A stretch of 36,232 bases of DNA, taken from Acinetobacter sp. Ver3. Its GTDB lineage: Bacteria > Pseudomonadota > Gammaproteobacteria > Pseudomonadales > Moraxellaceae. The translations under genes and the position numbers were made by a program. The notes under the pieces are model-generated. The model ran no database searches. It was not told the DNA's origin and saw nothing but the letters and a program-made list of their open reading frames with translations. This document shows positions 27,771-35,644 of the stretch, one piece after another. Numbering within the stretch: the stretch's first letter is position 1; every line of letters starts with the position of its first letter. The stretch covers positions 1 through 36,232 of the forward strand of contig NZ_JFYL01000030.1 in assembly GCF_000632455.1 (NCBI RefSeq), written 5' to 3'.

Positions 27771-28037
27771 TAATTTATACTTTCCTAGGGCTTTTTTTGT
27801 ACAAACCGATCTGTAACAGCTTATTCAGCAATATAATTCTCAGGTGAATAAGCCTACACCTAAAATCTATCGTACTTCCAACTAGAAAGCCTATATCCAA
27901 CCTTGTTAATTTTCATATTGCTCTCGACCAGAAGATTATTTCGATTTGTTGTAATTAATAAGTTAAAAACTTAAAAGTTACATGTAACGTATGGGGAAAT
28001 TTCATTTAAATGAGACACAAATTATGGGGTCTTTTAA

Positions 28038-28069
28038 GTGTTACTTTAGGGTGTAGTCTAAAGTAACAC
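28038..28069. repeat. Perfect 12-bp stem-loop downstream of the TOPRIM gene
   Basis: GTGTTACTTTAG (28038-28049) pairs exactly with CTAAAGTAACAC (28058-28069) around an 8-base loop. It lies 24 bases past the operon's last stop and could act as a transcript-end structure. The minus strand continues TTAAAAG rather than a T run, so it is not a classical terminator. Confidence 0.6.
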
Positions 28070-28077
28070 CTTGAACT

Positions 28078-28091
28078 TTTGCAACAGTGCC
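28078..28091. mobile_element. Orphan IS6-family terminal inverted repeat (14 bp)
   Basis: TTTGCAACAGTGCC, the complement of GGCACTGTTGCAAA, which is the terminal repeat of IS26-group elements. It is identical in all 14 bases to the repeat at 36191-36204 and in the same orientation, with its outer end facing right. No transposase lies to its left, so it is a remnant. The outer end is one base from the stop codon of the TOPRIM gene. Confidence 0.7.
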
Positions 28092-28092
28092 C

Positions 28093-28959
28093 TTAAATTG
28101 CTATACACACCAATGGACCAAGCCGGTTCACGTTCTCTTGCATAACTGCAACTTTATTGAAGTTCACATGCTTCAAGATCGCTTTCATCGGCTCCGACAT
28201 GCCTTCGGTTTCCGACAAATCCGAAATGTACTCTGACTGGTCTACATACTTATAGAAGTTGTTATCAGGGTGTTGTTCTTTAATGCTTTGCCAACATTGG
28301 GGAACCATCACAGAGACTGGTCTGATCAGGTTGAAATTATTGGCGATATTCAACCCATACAGGTCGAAATCGGTATACACCGCTACCGGACATTCTTCTG
28401 GCAGAACTTCAAGCAACTGATTGACTGACCGGCAGTTCTTACCATGCCCCCTGTAAAGGAATAGGCTGTCTTGCCATTCGAGTGGAACTTGCTGATACCA
28501 GTCCGAAATCCGTACAAGCATAGTGCCATTCTCAATAATGATCAGCTTCCTGATTTTTTCTACTGCAAGATGCTCTAAGGACACGGCTGTTGTCACGCCA
28601 GGATGTGCAATGTGCATCTCACCGGACTTTAACGGTAGTTGTGCATTGATCGCAGCAAACCAAAGCTGCTCACCGAAAACGCTGGCATTGCCAGACTTTT
28701 CATCTATACGATGATCAGCAAGCGATATTCGGTCTGCATTGGAGTCATACGTTACCTCTGGCTCCGTTTTTACATGCTTTCCGTACAGAACCCGAAGCAC
28801 ATCAAGATCTGATTCACTTAGATGCAGCTCACGTTTGATGATGCTGCCGATCTGCATGTCTTTGTTCAGCATTGTCCATGTCTTGTTAAGCTTCACCACT
28901 CTGGTTTTAAGCTGTAAAACCGTCTGAATGATTGAGAGTTCTCTTTGCCCTAAGCGCAT
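28093..28959 (-). CDS. TOPRIM nuclease subunit, JetD/MksG-like
   Basis: 288-aa last gene of the SMC operon. The C-terminal half has a TOPRIM-type fold signature like that of JetD/DUF2220 and Spo11/TopoVI-A: E143 in KLIIIENGTML, RGHGKN (170-175), and the acidic D197-x-D199 in VAVYTDFDLYGLNIA. In Wadjet systems this subunit cleaves the DNA that the condensin extrudes. The N-terminal half (1-110) is mixed helical and may be the arm that docks on the motor. It is shorter than textbook JetD (about 380 aa). The ATG at 28959 has AAGGTGA about 5 bases upstream and overlaps the previous gene by 10 bases. The stop is one base before an IS6 terminal repeat, so a slightly trimmed C-terminus cannot be excluded. 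Confidence 0.72.
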   Translation of the reverse strand: MRLGQRELSIIQTVLQLKTRVVKLNKTWTMLNKDMQIGSIIKRELHLSESDLDVLRVLYGKHVKTEPEVTYDSNADRISLADHRIDEKSGNASVFGEQLWFAAINAQLPLKSGEMHIAHPGVTTAVSLEHLAVEKIRKLIIIENGTMLVRISDWYQQVPLEWQDSLFLYRGHGKNCRSVNQLLEVLPEECPVAVYTDFDLYGLNIANNFNLIRPVSVMVPQCWQSIKEQHPDNNFYKYVDQSEYISDLSETEGMSEPMKAILKHVNFNKVAVMQENVNRLGPLVCIAI

Positions 28960-30194
28960 TGCATCACCTTTCCGTTGCTGTCTTTGCGACGAAACACGAT
29001 ATCTGAAATGTAGTAGTTGCCATTATATTTAGCATCCGTTTCACCCACTAACTGCAACTCAAGATGGTTTGAGTGGTTGAGTTCAAACTCATACAGGAGG
29101 CGACTAATCCAGTATTCAAATTTGCATCCAGGCTCTAGGCGTATGTAGGCGTTCTTTGCTGATATTTCATTGATTGCCGGACTGCCAAAAGCGTCAAAGA
29201 AGAAAAATGCAGCTTTATCCAGAGGTGAGACTGCCTTCACTATCGTATGCGTTGCCTTCTCTACCGGTGGGCGTTTTTTTTCAACAACTGGACCATCTTT
29301 TTTAACACGCTTCTGATTGGCTGTCTGAGCTACCGCAGATAAAGTGTTCTCAAAATCCTCAAGGTAGATATCGGCACGAGCTTTCAGCTTGATAAGTGGT
29401 ACACGACGGAAGCTATCAGGTGCCTTGTTGAAATCAATATCGGCATTCAGCGTCCGGTTGTTGGCAAAATGACGGTGCAGCGCATCAATCAGATTGATTC
29501 GCTCCTGGGTTTTTATGTCCTTTTTCCATTCAAAGAGTTGCTTGTCCAGTCGGTGATGGCTGTGGTTCATTTCTTCAATGGCTTCAAACACGCTTGGCTT
29601 GAGACGTTTGGAGATCACTCTCTGCAAGTCTGCATCACCTACCGCCAATTCATCCATCGTATTTGGTGAAAGGATTTCCAGTGCCGTAATTAGCATTTTG
29701 GCAGTCTTTAAGCTTTGTTCAGCCTTACGCATTTTCATGTCGTAGTTGTTGAACAGCGACAGATACTCAAAGCACTGATCGGCAAAATTGGTCATGTTCT
29801 CGCTGATATTGTTTGAAAGCTCAATAATCAGGTCACTTGCTTCAACCTTTAATACTTCGGCACTTTCCGGGTCCTCGACTTTTGACAAGGCATAGTCGGT
29901 ACTCACCGTTTTGATACGATCAATCAGACCGCTAATGTCGGGTGCGGAAATGTTGCGTTTCTTTCTGTTTTTATAGAAATTCACAAACTCAATGACGAAG
30001 TTTCTTAGATGCAGCGTGTTTTTTTCTGCATCCAGATACCCAAGATCGCAAGACAGCAAATTATCAATCAAGGATTTGTTTGATTCATTGACCTGAATAG
30101 ACGAACTGGTAAACATGATTGCTTCGGCAATAGCATCAATGTTTGCAGAGAAAACCTTCGCCCCACGTTCAGCCGGATTCACGAAGTCGATCAT
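28950..30194 (-). CDS. SMC-complex subunit in the kleisin (JetA/MksF) position
   Basis: 414-aa protein, not recognised by sequence. Seen: mostly helical N-terminal 280 residues with heptad-like stretches (MRKAEQSLKTAKMLITALEIL), a basic proline-containing linker (KRVKKDGPVVEKKRPPVEK, about 300-318), then a compact C-terminal domain (FFFFDAFGSPAINEI ... NYYISDIVFRRKD). Two folded ends joined by a linker are what a kleisin bridging SMC heads would show, but this is inference from architecture and operon position. The ATG overlaps the stop of the winged-helix gene (4 bases), and the end overlaps the TOPRIM gene by 10 bases. Confidence 0.5.
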   Translation of the reverse strand: MIDFVNPAERGAKVFSANIDAIAEAIMFTSSSIQVNESNKSLIDNLLSCDLGYLDAEKNTLHLRNFVIEFVNFYKNRKKRNISAPDISGLIDRIKTVSTDYALSKVEDPESAEVLKVEASDLIIELSNNISENMTNFADQCFEYLSLFNNYDMKMRKAEQSLKTAKMLITALEILSPNTMDELAVGDADLQRVISKRLKPSVFEAIEEMNHSHHRLDKQLFEWKKDIKTQERINLIDALHRHFANNRTLNADIDFNKAPDSFRRVPLIKLKARADIYLEDFENTLSAVAQTANQKRVKKDGPVVEKKRPPVEKATHTIVKAVSPLDKAAFFFFDAFGSPAINEISAKNAYIRLEPGCKFEYWISRLLYEFELNHSNHLELQLVGETDAKYNGNYYISDIVFRRKDSNGKVMQCA

Positions 30195-30823
30195 AGTAAC
30201 TCGCCCTGCTCCACATCATCTGTTTGAGTGATATCAATCGCATTGTGTTCGGCAAGGTACTCAGCTTCATCGTAGAAAATCGACCAACGTGAAGTTGCCA
30301 AAAACTCAGTACCCACAACCCCAACCGGCACTAAATATTCGCGCTGTACCAAAAACTGAATAACACCGTTGATCTGGTCTTTCACTGTGCTTGCGGTCTT
30401 ACCCAACTTTGCAGAGAGTTCTTTTAGCCCTTTTTGGACATGCTTGGACTTCTCCACTTCAACCAGGATTTCACCAGACGTAATTCTGTCGCCTCCAATC
30501 AGAGGTTCATTGCGCCCCCCTGCCTTTCTGAACAGTCGCAGCCAGTCCACAAGTGGCTCCATTTTGCTGACGTTTTCCTCAAACTGTTTGGTGATGACCT
30601 TTTTGATCTCAGGGTCACTTTCAATATCAAGGTAAATCAGGAAATACCCACCACCGCACGGTGTCTGAATACACTTTTTGCCTAGAAAACTAATATGGTT
30701 GTTTAGTTGATCTAAAAATTCGACATCATTCAAAAACTCAAAGTTCTCAAAATCACTCCACTGGTCAATTAGATAACCTTCTAATAATTTGGTCGCTACT
30801 TTTGTTAATCGTTTATCAGCCAT
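30191..30823 (-). CDS. Small winged-helix-like SMC accessory subunit (JetB/MksE position)
   Basis: 210-aa protein. Seen: an N-terminal helical part with CGGGYFLIYLD (about 55-65), a FRKAGGRNEPLIGGDRI loop, and a C-terminal segment like a winged helix (SKHVQKGLKELSAKLGKTASTVKDQINGVIQFLVQREYLVPVG). Such small KITE-type proteins bind kleisins in MukE, MksE and JetB. Assignment rests on size, fold-like pattern and position between SMC and putative kleisin. GGAGA lies 7 bases before ATG 30823. It is 24 bases after the SMC gene and overlaps the next gene by 4 bases. Confidence 0.55.
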   Translation of the reverse strand: MADKRLTKVATKLLEGYLIDQWSDFENFEFLNDVEFLDQLNNHISFLGKKCIQTPCGGGYFLIYLDIESDPEIKKVITKQFEENVSKMEPLVDWLRLFRKAGGRNEPLIGGDRITSGEILVEVEKSKHVQKGLKELSAKLGKTASTVKDQINGVIQFLVQREYLVPVGVVGTEFLATSRWSIFYDEAEYLAEHNAIDITQTDDVEQGELL

Positions 30824-30847
30824 TTAAAATTCTCCACTTTTTCCCTA

Positions 30848-33800
30848 TTAGACTGGTTCTGCTGCAAGCAATGGGTTATCGCCTTCGATTTCCAGTGGAA
30901 CAACAGTGCTGACACCATTGGCTCCAACAATGTAGAGATTCTTAAACTTGTGGTTAGAGGTTGAATTTTCCGGTTGAGCACAGACCAGATAGATTTTGTT
31001 ATGGTCCATCATGTCGAACAGCAAATTGGTGTTGATCGCATCAAAGTTGCCAATCTCGTCAAGCGGGATATGGATGTAGGTCGAGTTATCAGGGCATAAC
31101 TTCCGTGACAATGCGAGGAACATGATCAGCACCAGAATACGTGACGTTCCTGTACTCCCTGCACTGGTAAAGTCGTTGTCAGTACGCAGCTCGGCAAGAC
31201 GACCATTGTTCATCACGCTCATTTTCAGACGTACCATAGAGCGGATATCATCAGTATGTCCTTTGGTGCTTTCAATTGCCTTTAAGGTGTATTCACAGCA
31301 ACGAATGAAATCCTCGCTCGGAATGGAGCTGCTTTGCATGTTTTCAAAGGATTGATAGTCCTCACACTGCAAAACAAACTGATTGAGCTGATCTAGGGTG
31401 TTCTTGTCATTCAGCACACTTTCCAGATTCATTGAGAAGTCAGTGAATGCCTTGAACTTGTTGCTACGGTTCAGGTAGCCAGACAGTTCCGTAGATACGC
31501 TCTTTAAACGCTTATTTAGATTAAGGATTTCCTGAATATAGTTACGCAACTGAGCCGATTTATTACGGAAAATGTTTGTGACTGCATCATGCTTTTTCGG
31601 CAAGTCGTAGTCCATGATGCTTTCGATGGTAGACATGGAGTTAATGGTGTTCATGGTTTCACTGGTAGTCCCCATACTCTCCATCTTTTCCTCAAACAGC
31701 TTGAACAGAGAGAAGGCTTCATATTTGCGCAGTAATGCCTTAGAAGCGTTTGTCTGCAAGCGTAATTGATAAATCTGTTTCTTCTGTGTATCAGCCAACG
31801 TACCCAGATCACGAGAGAAGCTGTCGAAGCTTAAAAACTCAGGTCGATCTACCTCTACCAATAGGATATCGTCATCGAACAGGTTTTCGATTTCACGCCC
31901 CTGTTTATCCAGCTTTTTGATTTTCTCCCTGAAATCTTGTGCACTCGCTTCAAGATTGTCCACTCTTGTACGAAGGGAGGTTCGGACTTGTTCAAGCTCA
32001 CTTTCCAGTTTGGAAAGATTGTGGCTGTATTCAGATACAAGTTTCAGAGCTTGGTTCATGTCCTCGATATGGTTCTGCTTGTACTGATAGTGGTTTTTCT
32101 TCCACATATCGTACTCAGCCAAAATGCTTTCATAGCCTTTGACTTTGGTGTGCTGTGCAATCGCAGCCTTGATCTTCATTTCTGCCTGTTTCAGGATATT
32201 TTCATCCACGCCTTGCTCACGCAGTTTGCTGTGATACAGGTTGGTCAAATCATCCATCTTGGCTTGATAGCTGCTCTCTAGCTGCTTTTCCTTTGTGGCA
32301 ATCAGGTCAAGCTTGATACGCAAGTCTGCATAGGACGCATCATAGCTCTCCTTTAAGCCATTTTTTTCAAGCATGTTGGCTGATCGAAGCTCACCACGTT
32401 TCTTCGGCTCAATCTGATTGTTGAAAGTTTGCAGCTCGTATTTCGCTCTATTTACAGCTTCTTGCTCAATACGTGTAGCTTCTGCCTTCTTCGCTTTCAG
32501 CTCTTTCTCAGTCTGGTCATAAACCTGTCGGGCTTGCTGCTTCTCGTTTTGCAGGGTATTTAACTCATTTTCGAGTTTAACAACTGCAATATTGGTCTCG
32601 TTGATCTCTCTATGGATGGACTGAGCCAGATGCGATTGCTTGTCGTACTGCTCAACCAAAGAAGCCGTGTAAATCTCGGCATCTTTCAGACGTATTTGTA
32701 GTTGCTCAAGACTGTCGGCTTCCCCTGGAATCTCCAACTTGTTCAGGTCTATTTCAAGACCATAGAGGCTTAGCGCATTGGCATTCACGCCAGTTTGCCA
32801 GACAGGGTTCAGGTTGGTTTTGAAGAAAAGCTCAGGATTGATGACCTTCGCAATGGTAGTACGCCAGTCCACATCTTCATTCAGTGCATCATTCAGGAAC
32901 CGTAGCAAGGTGTCTTTCTGGAACAGGGTTGTACGCAGATTCTCTTCTGACTGCTTGGCTTTCTCAAGCTTGGCTTTTAATCCATTAAGATCATACTGCG
33001 CCTTGTTTTGATCAAAATTAAGTTGTTTAAGCTTGTTTTGAGCCGCTTTCAATTCGTCAGACTTTGCAGACAAGGTATTCTCTTTGACTTCATAAGCCAA
33101 CTTGAGGCGCTGTAGCTGTAGGTTTTCTTCATCCGTAAACAGTGTTGATTGGTGCATGCGCTCCATAGCTGCTGACTGGATATCCAGAAGCCTTTGACGT
33201 TCACTGGAAATTTCTTGATCAAGAATTTGGAGCTGTTCAGCCTGTTTGCGCTCAAGCTCTTTCACCTTGAGATCAAAGCGGTTTCGCAACTGGTTGATTG
33301 CCTCCTGAACCTCGTTAGATTCAGCATTAAGGGCTTCACTGGATGCCATTTTTTCACGAAGCAAATCTGCTGAATGCTTGTCGTACTCGCGGTTGATATT
33401 TTCGTAGCTTTCAGTCAAAAACTGTTTGTATTTCTTCGCTTCTTCAATCTCGTTGAAGTAGTGCGCACGTTTCTTATATTCCTGTTCCATGACGGAAATA
33501 TTCATGTCTTGATAACGTCTTTCCGCAACTTCAATATCATGAATTGCCTGTTTAAAGTTACCTGCAGACTTTTCTTTTACTGCAATCAGCTCTTTGACTT
33601 GTACAATCTGGTTATTCAGGTTACGGACTGTCTCATTCCCTTTGTTCTTTACCGCATAGATTTCATGCTCTATCGAACTGATCTGCTGCTCGTAGTTCAC
33701 CACATGGTCCCGGAGTACCAACAGGTGTGCATGAAGCGCATTAAAGGAGGCTAAGACCGCATTCTTTAACTGAATGCCAGAGATAATCTTCTGCTTTTCC

Positions 33801-34567
33801 GATTGAAGGCTTTGTAAGGCTTTCACATCATTGATGGTTGCTAACCAATCTGCGGTAGAGGTTGGTTTTGTTTTGATTTTCTCGTTGTCCAAATACGCTT
33901 CAATTAACATGGTTTTGAAGTTTGAGACAACATTGTTCTGGTTAATCGTTACCTGGGTCAGATTGCTCAGGAATTTTAGCTGTTGTTTGCTTCCAGACAG
34001 TGAATAGCGGTTGCATAAATCACGAAGGTTTCTTTCACCTGTCAGTCGTGATTTATCTGCAGTCAGCGTATAGATATATTCAGGGATGCTGTCGATCTGA
34101 CGGCTCACATCAACGCCAGATTTATAAACCTGATCAAATACGTCTTTCACATTCTGAGAAAGACCCAAGATTTCCAGACTGCTCTCACTTAATAGCGTAT
34201 CTTCCGCGCATCCATCAACAAATCGGTAGTTGTGCTTGCCCTGATTATTATTGCGATACAGCACCACACACTTTGTACCTGAGTGAGCAAGGTATTCAAA
34301 AATCACCATGCTTCGACTGCTCGGCAAATAGTAGTCTACGAAATTTTTCTTGTTTGCAGCTTTCTCTATTAACCCATTTGGTGAGGCACCAAAGAAAATA
34401 GGAATCAGGTTCAGGAATGAGGTTTTCCCTGCACCGTTGATACCGGTAATGTTTGTATGACCACCACTAATATCAACTCGGAATAGTTTAGATGAAAGAA
34501 AAGAATCATAAAGAATGATTGACTGTAAACCTTTCATAGAGGTTTCTTGAGGGTTAATAATACTCAT
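30848..34567 (-). CDS. Large SMC-like ATPase, DUF3584-like (JetC/MksB position)
   Basis: 1239-aa SMC/Rad50-type motor. Seen, numbering from ATG 34567: Walker A GINGAGKTS (42-50) and a downstream YLP (80-82) in FVDYYLPSSRS; GKT plus YLP are the hallmark motifs of the DUF3584 family. Two long coiled-coil arms (about 260-960) are interrupted by a probable hinge around 560-640 (INPELFFKTNLNPVWQTGVNANALSLYG). The C-terminal head has a signature-like SAGSTGTSRILVLIMFLAL and Walker B YIHIPLDEIGNFD. The S-x-G-S-x-G-T wording recalls MukB/MksB heads more than LSGGQ. It probably extrudes DNA loops for the downstream TOPRIM nuclease. The ATG at 34567 is chosen for AAAGG 6 bases upstream; the ATG at 34591 has no such site. 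Confidence 0.85.
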   Translation of the reverse strand: MSIINPQETSMKGLQSIILYDSFLSSKLFRVDISGGHTNITGINGAGKTSFLNLIPIFFGASPNGLIEKAANKKNFVDYYLPSSRSMVIFEYLAHSGTKCVVLYRNNNQGKHNYRFVDGCAEDTLLSESSLEILGLSQNVKDVFDQVYKSGVDVSRQIDSIPEYIYTLTADKSRLTGERNLRDLCNRYSLSGSKQQLKFLSNLTQVTINQNNVVSNFKTMLIEAYLDNEKIKTKPTSTADWLATINDVKALQSLQSEKQKIISGIQLKNAVLASFNALHAHLLVLRDHVVNYEQQISSIEHEIYAVKNKGNETVRNLNNQIVQVKELIAVKEKSAGNFKQAIHDIEVAERRYQDMNISVMEQEYKKRAHYFNEIEEAKKYKQFLTESYENINREYDKHSADLLREKMASSEALNAESNEVQEAINQLRNRFDLKVKELERKQAEQLQILDQEISSERQRLLDIQSAAMERMHQSTLFTDEENLQLQRLKLAYEVKENTLSAKSDELKAAQNKLKQLNFDQNKAQYDLNGLKAKLEKAKQSEENLRTTLFQKDTLLRFLNDALNEDVDWRTTIAKVINPELFFKTNLNPVWQTGVNANALSLYGLEIDLNKLEIPGEADSLEQLQIRLKDAEIYTASLVEQYDKQSHLAQSIHREINETNIAVVKLENELNTLQNEKQQARQVYDQTEKELKAKKAEATRIEQEAVNRAKYELQTFNNQIEPKKRGELRSANMLEKNGLKESYDASYADLRIKLDLIATKEKQLESSYQAKMDDLTNLYHSKLREQGVDENILKQAEMKIKAAIAQHTKVKGYESILAEYDMWKKNHYQYKQNHIEDMNQALKLVSEYSHNLSKLESELEQVRTSLRTRVDNLEASAQDFREKIKKLDKQGREIENLFDDDILLVEVDRPEFLSFDSFSRDLGTLADTQKKQIYQLRLQTNASKALLRKYEAFSLFKLFEEKMESMGTTSETMNTINSMSTIESIMDYDLPKKHDAVTNIFRNKSAQLRNYIQEILNLNKRLKSVSTELSGYLNRSNKFKAFTDFSMNLESVLNDKNTLDQLNQFVLQCEDYQSFENMQSSSIPSEDFIRCCEYTLKAIESTKGHTDDIRSMVRLKMSVMNNGRLAELRTDNDFTSAGSTGTSRILVLIMFLALSRKLCPDNSTYIHIPLDEIGNFDAINTNLLFDMMDHNKIYLVCAQPENSTSNHKFKNLYIVGANGVSTVVPLEIEGDNPLLAAEPV

Positions 34568-34738
34568 TATATACCTTTTATAAATATTCATAAGTCTAAT
34601 GGATACTTTAATTTTAAATAAAAACTGTAACTTTCCCTGATCTTATACTTTTATTAAATATAATGGCGGTTATCCGACATAGACACCAACATATCAAACC
34701 GTCCGCTAAGAAAATTGCAAAAGCGCATATTCTAAAAG

Positions 34739-34780
34739 CGGACATTTTTACTTTGGAGAAACCGGACATTTCTACTTTGG
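34739..34780. mobile_element. Tandem repeats resembling an IS21-family end
   Basis: Two 18-bp units of the form CGGACATTTNTACTTTGG at 34739-34756 and 34763-34780, period 24, one mismatch. Multiple short repeats carrying GGACATTTCTA are typical of the termini of IS21-family elements. No istA or istB gene is present, so this would be a remnant. The assignment is from memory of the motif and was not searched. Confidence 0.5.
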
Positions 34781-34849
34781 GCTTACAACACTTGTATATT
34801 AATTGAAATATCAGCAACTTATTAAAATCAGAAAAATGCAAAAATGAGC

Positions 34850-34881
34850 AAAAAGCCGATTTTGAAACAAGTCGGCTTTTT
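34850..34881. terminator. Rho-independent terminator, orphan
   Basis: AAAAAGCCGA (34850-34859) pairs with TCGGCTTTTT (34872-34881), with T runs on both strands. No intact gene ends here. It would block read-through into the SMC operon from the right and may be the tail of a lost gene. Confidence 0.75.
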
Positions 34882-34949
34882 TATGAGCAGTTTTGATAGT
34901 TCTTGCCAATAATTCTGTATAGAAAATGATCAATTTTGGCATTTTCCCA

Positions 34950-35144
34950 ATGTTCTCAGCTCTTCCAGGGCGAAAACTATCCCCAATTACTGTGGATGAA
35001 ATTTAGGCTATTTTGTACGCCCTGGCGCACAACAATCTCGGCTCTTTGCGGCTACCTGGAACAGTGGAATTTTCCTATGATGAAGCCATAGAGAACAGGA
35101 TGTTCCAAACAACAAGAATAAGAAAGATCGCACCAGGAACGTGA
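34950..35144 (+). pseudogene. Degraded ORF with an internal amber stop
   Basis: A 65-codon frame starting MFSALPGRKLSPITVDEI, then TAG (35004-35006), then AILYALAHNNLGSLRLPGTV ... RMFQTTRIRKIAPGT before TGA at 35144. The composition looks coding on both sides of the TAG and a terminator follows 36 bases later. It could also be a 42-43 codon gene starting at TTG 35013. Not recognised. Low confidence, since 42 open codons can occur by chance. Confidence 0.3.
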
Positions 35145-35180
35145 GGTAAGACAGGAGTCATACTTAGCAACCCAATATGA

Positions 35181-35209
35181 AAAACCCCGGCAGGATGTCG
35201 GGCTTTTTT
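35181..35209. terminator. Rho-independent terminator
   Basis: CCCGGC (35186-35191) pairs with GTCGGG (35197-35202), including one G-T pair, flanked by an A run and followed by T6 on the + strand. It separates the degraded ORF from the toxin-antitoxin promoter. Confidence 0.7.
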
Positions 35210-35252
35210 ATTGCCTATCCTTTCTCATTTGCAAAACAAACATAATGCCCCT

Positions 35253-35278
35253 AAAATATAGACTATAATCTATATTTT
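35253..35278 (+). promoter_or_regulatory. Palindromic operator over the higBA -10 region
   Basis: Perfect 10-bp arms AAAATATAGA (35253-35262) and TCTATATTTT (35269-35278) around CTATAA. A consensus -10 TATAAT (35264-35269) lies inside, 10 bases before the toxin ATG at 35288. No good -35 is visible. The layout fits autorepression by the HigA-type antitoxin, as in other higBA operons; binding is inferred. Confidence 0.6.
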
Positions 35279-35287
35279 GGTTGTGGT

Positions 35288-35644
35288 ATGTGGACAGTCA
35301 TTACGACAGATCTATTTAATCAGTGGCTTGAACAGCAAGATGAACCTACACAAGAGAAGGTCCTAGCTGCCCTGGTTGTTCTACAGCAGCAGGGACCGAG
35401 TTTAGGCCGTCCTTTAGTAGATACTGTGTATGAGTCTAAATTTACCAATATGAAAGAACTGCCTGTTCAACATCGCGGTAGACCCTTAAGAGCTTTCCTC
35501 GCATTTGATCCCTTACGACAGGCTATTGTTCTATGTATTGCTGATAAAGGCGGTAAAAAGCGTTTTTATAAAGACATGCTGGATATTGCAGATGAACAAT
35601 ACCAACTTCATCTCACTACCCTAGGAGATAAATCTAATGGCTAA
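35288..35644 (+). CDS. higB: HigB/RelE-type toxin (Gp49-like)
   Basis: 118-aa type II toxin of the RelE/ParE superfamily, phage Gp49/HigB-like branch, expected to be a ribosome-dependent mRNA interferase. Seen: MWTVITTDLFNQWLEQQDEPTQEKVLAAL, LGRPLVDTVYESKFTNMKELPVQHRGRPLRAFLAFDPLRQAIVLCIADKGGKKRFYKDML, which carries the conserved basic residues of the family. The toxin gene precedes the antitoxin gene, the inverted order diagnostic of HigBA. Its end overlaps the antitoxin start by 8 bases. It resembles the higB2-type toxins known from Acinetobacter plasmids, which suggests mobile origin. Confidence 0.88.
   Translation: MWTVITTDLFNQWLEQQDEPTQEKVLAALVVLQQQGPSLGRPLVDTVYESKFTNMKELPVQHRGRPLRAFLAFDPLRQAIVLCIADKGGKKRFYKDMLDIADEQYQLHLTTLGDKSNG

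Larger units (their letters stand above)
27771..28092. other. 322-base non-coding stretch
   Basis: AT-rich gap between the repeat-protein gene and the SMC-nuclease operon. It contains the perfect hairpin at 28038-28069 and the IS6-type terminal repeat at 28078-28091. No credible ORF, tRNA or other RNA gene was seen. Confidence 0.6.
34568..35287. other. 720-base mosaic region without an intact gene
   Basis: Between the SMC gene (-) and the toxin gene (+). It contains the probable operon promoter region, two IS21-like terminal repeat units (34739-34780), an orphan terminator (34850-34881), a degraded ORF (34950-35144), a second terminator (35181-35209) and the toxin-antitoxin operator (35253-35278). 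No tRNA or intact transposase was seen. Confidence 0.6.

Noticed and set aside
34614..34841. 75-codon minus-strand ORF upstream of the SMC gene
   Set aside because: It runs through the IS21-like repeats and the promoter region, has no protein-like composition or ribosome site, and overlaps structural DNA repeats.
34965..35025. Inverted repeat CCAGGGCG ... CGCCCTGG with 45-base spacing
   Set aside because: Arms of only 8 bp at long distance, inside a probable coding relic. No supporting context for an IS end or origin.
35232..35262. Possible second dif/pdif: an XerD-like half around AACAAACATAA before the higBA promoter
   Set aside because: The XerD half matches about 9 of 11 bases, but the other half matches only about 3 of 11. 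pdif sites need both halves.
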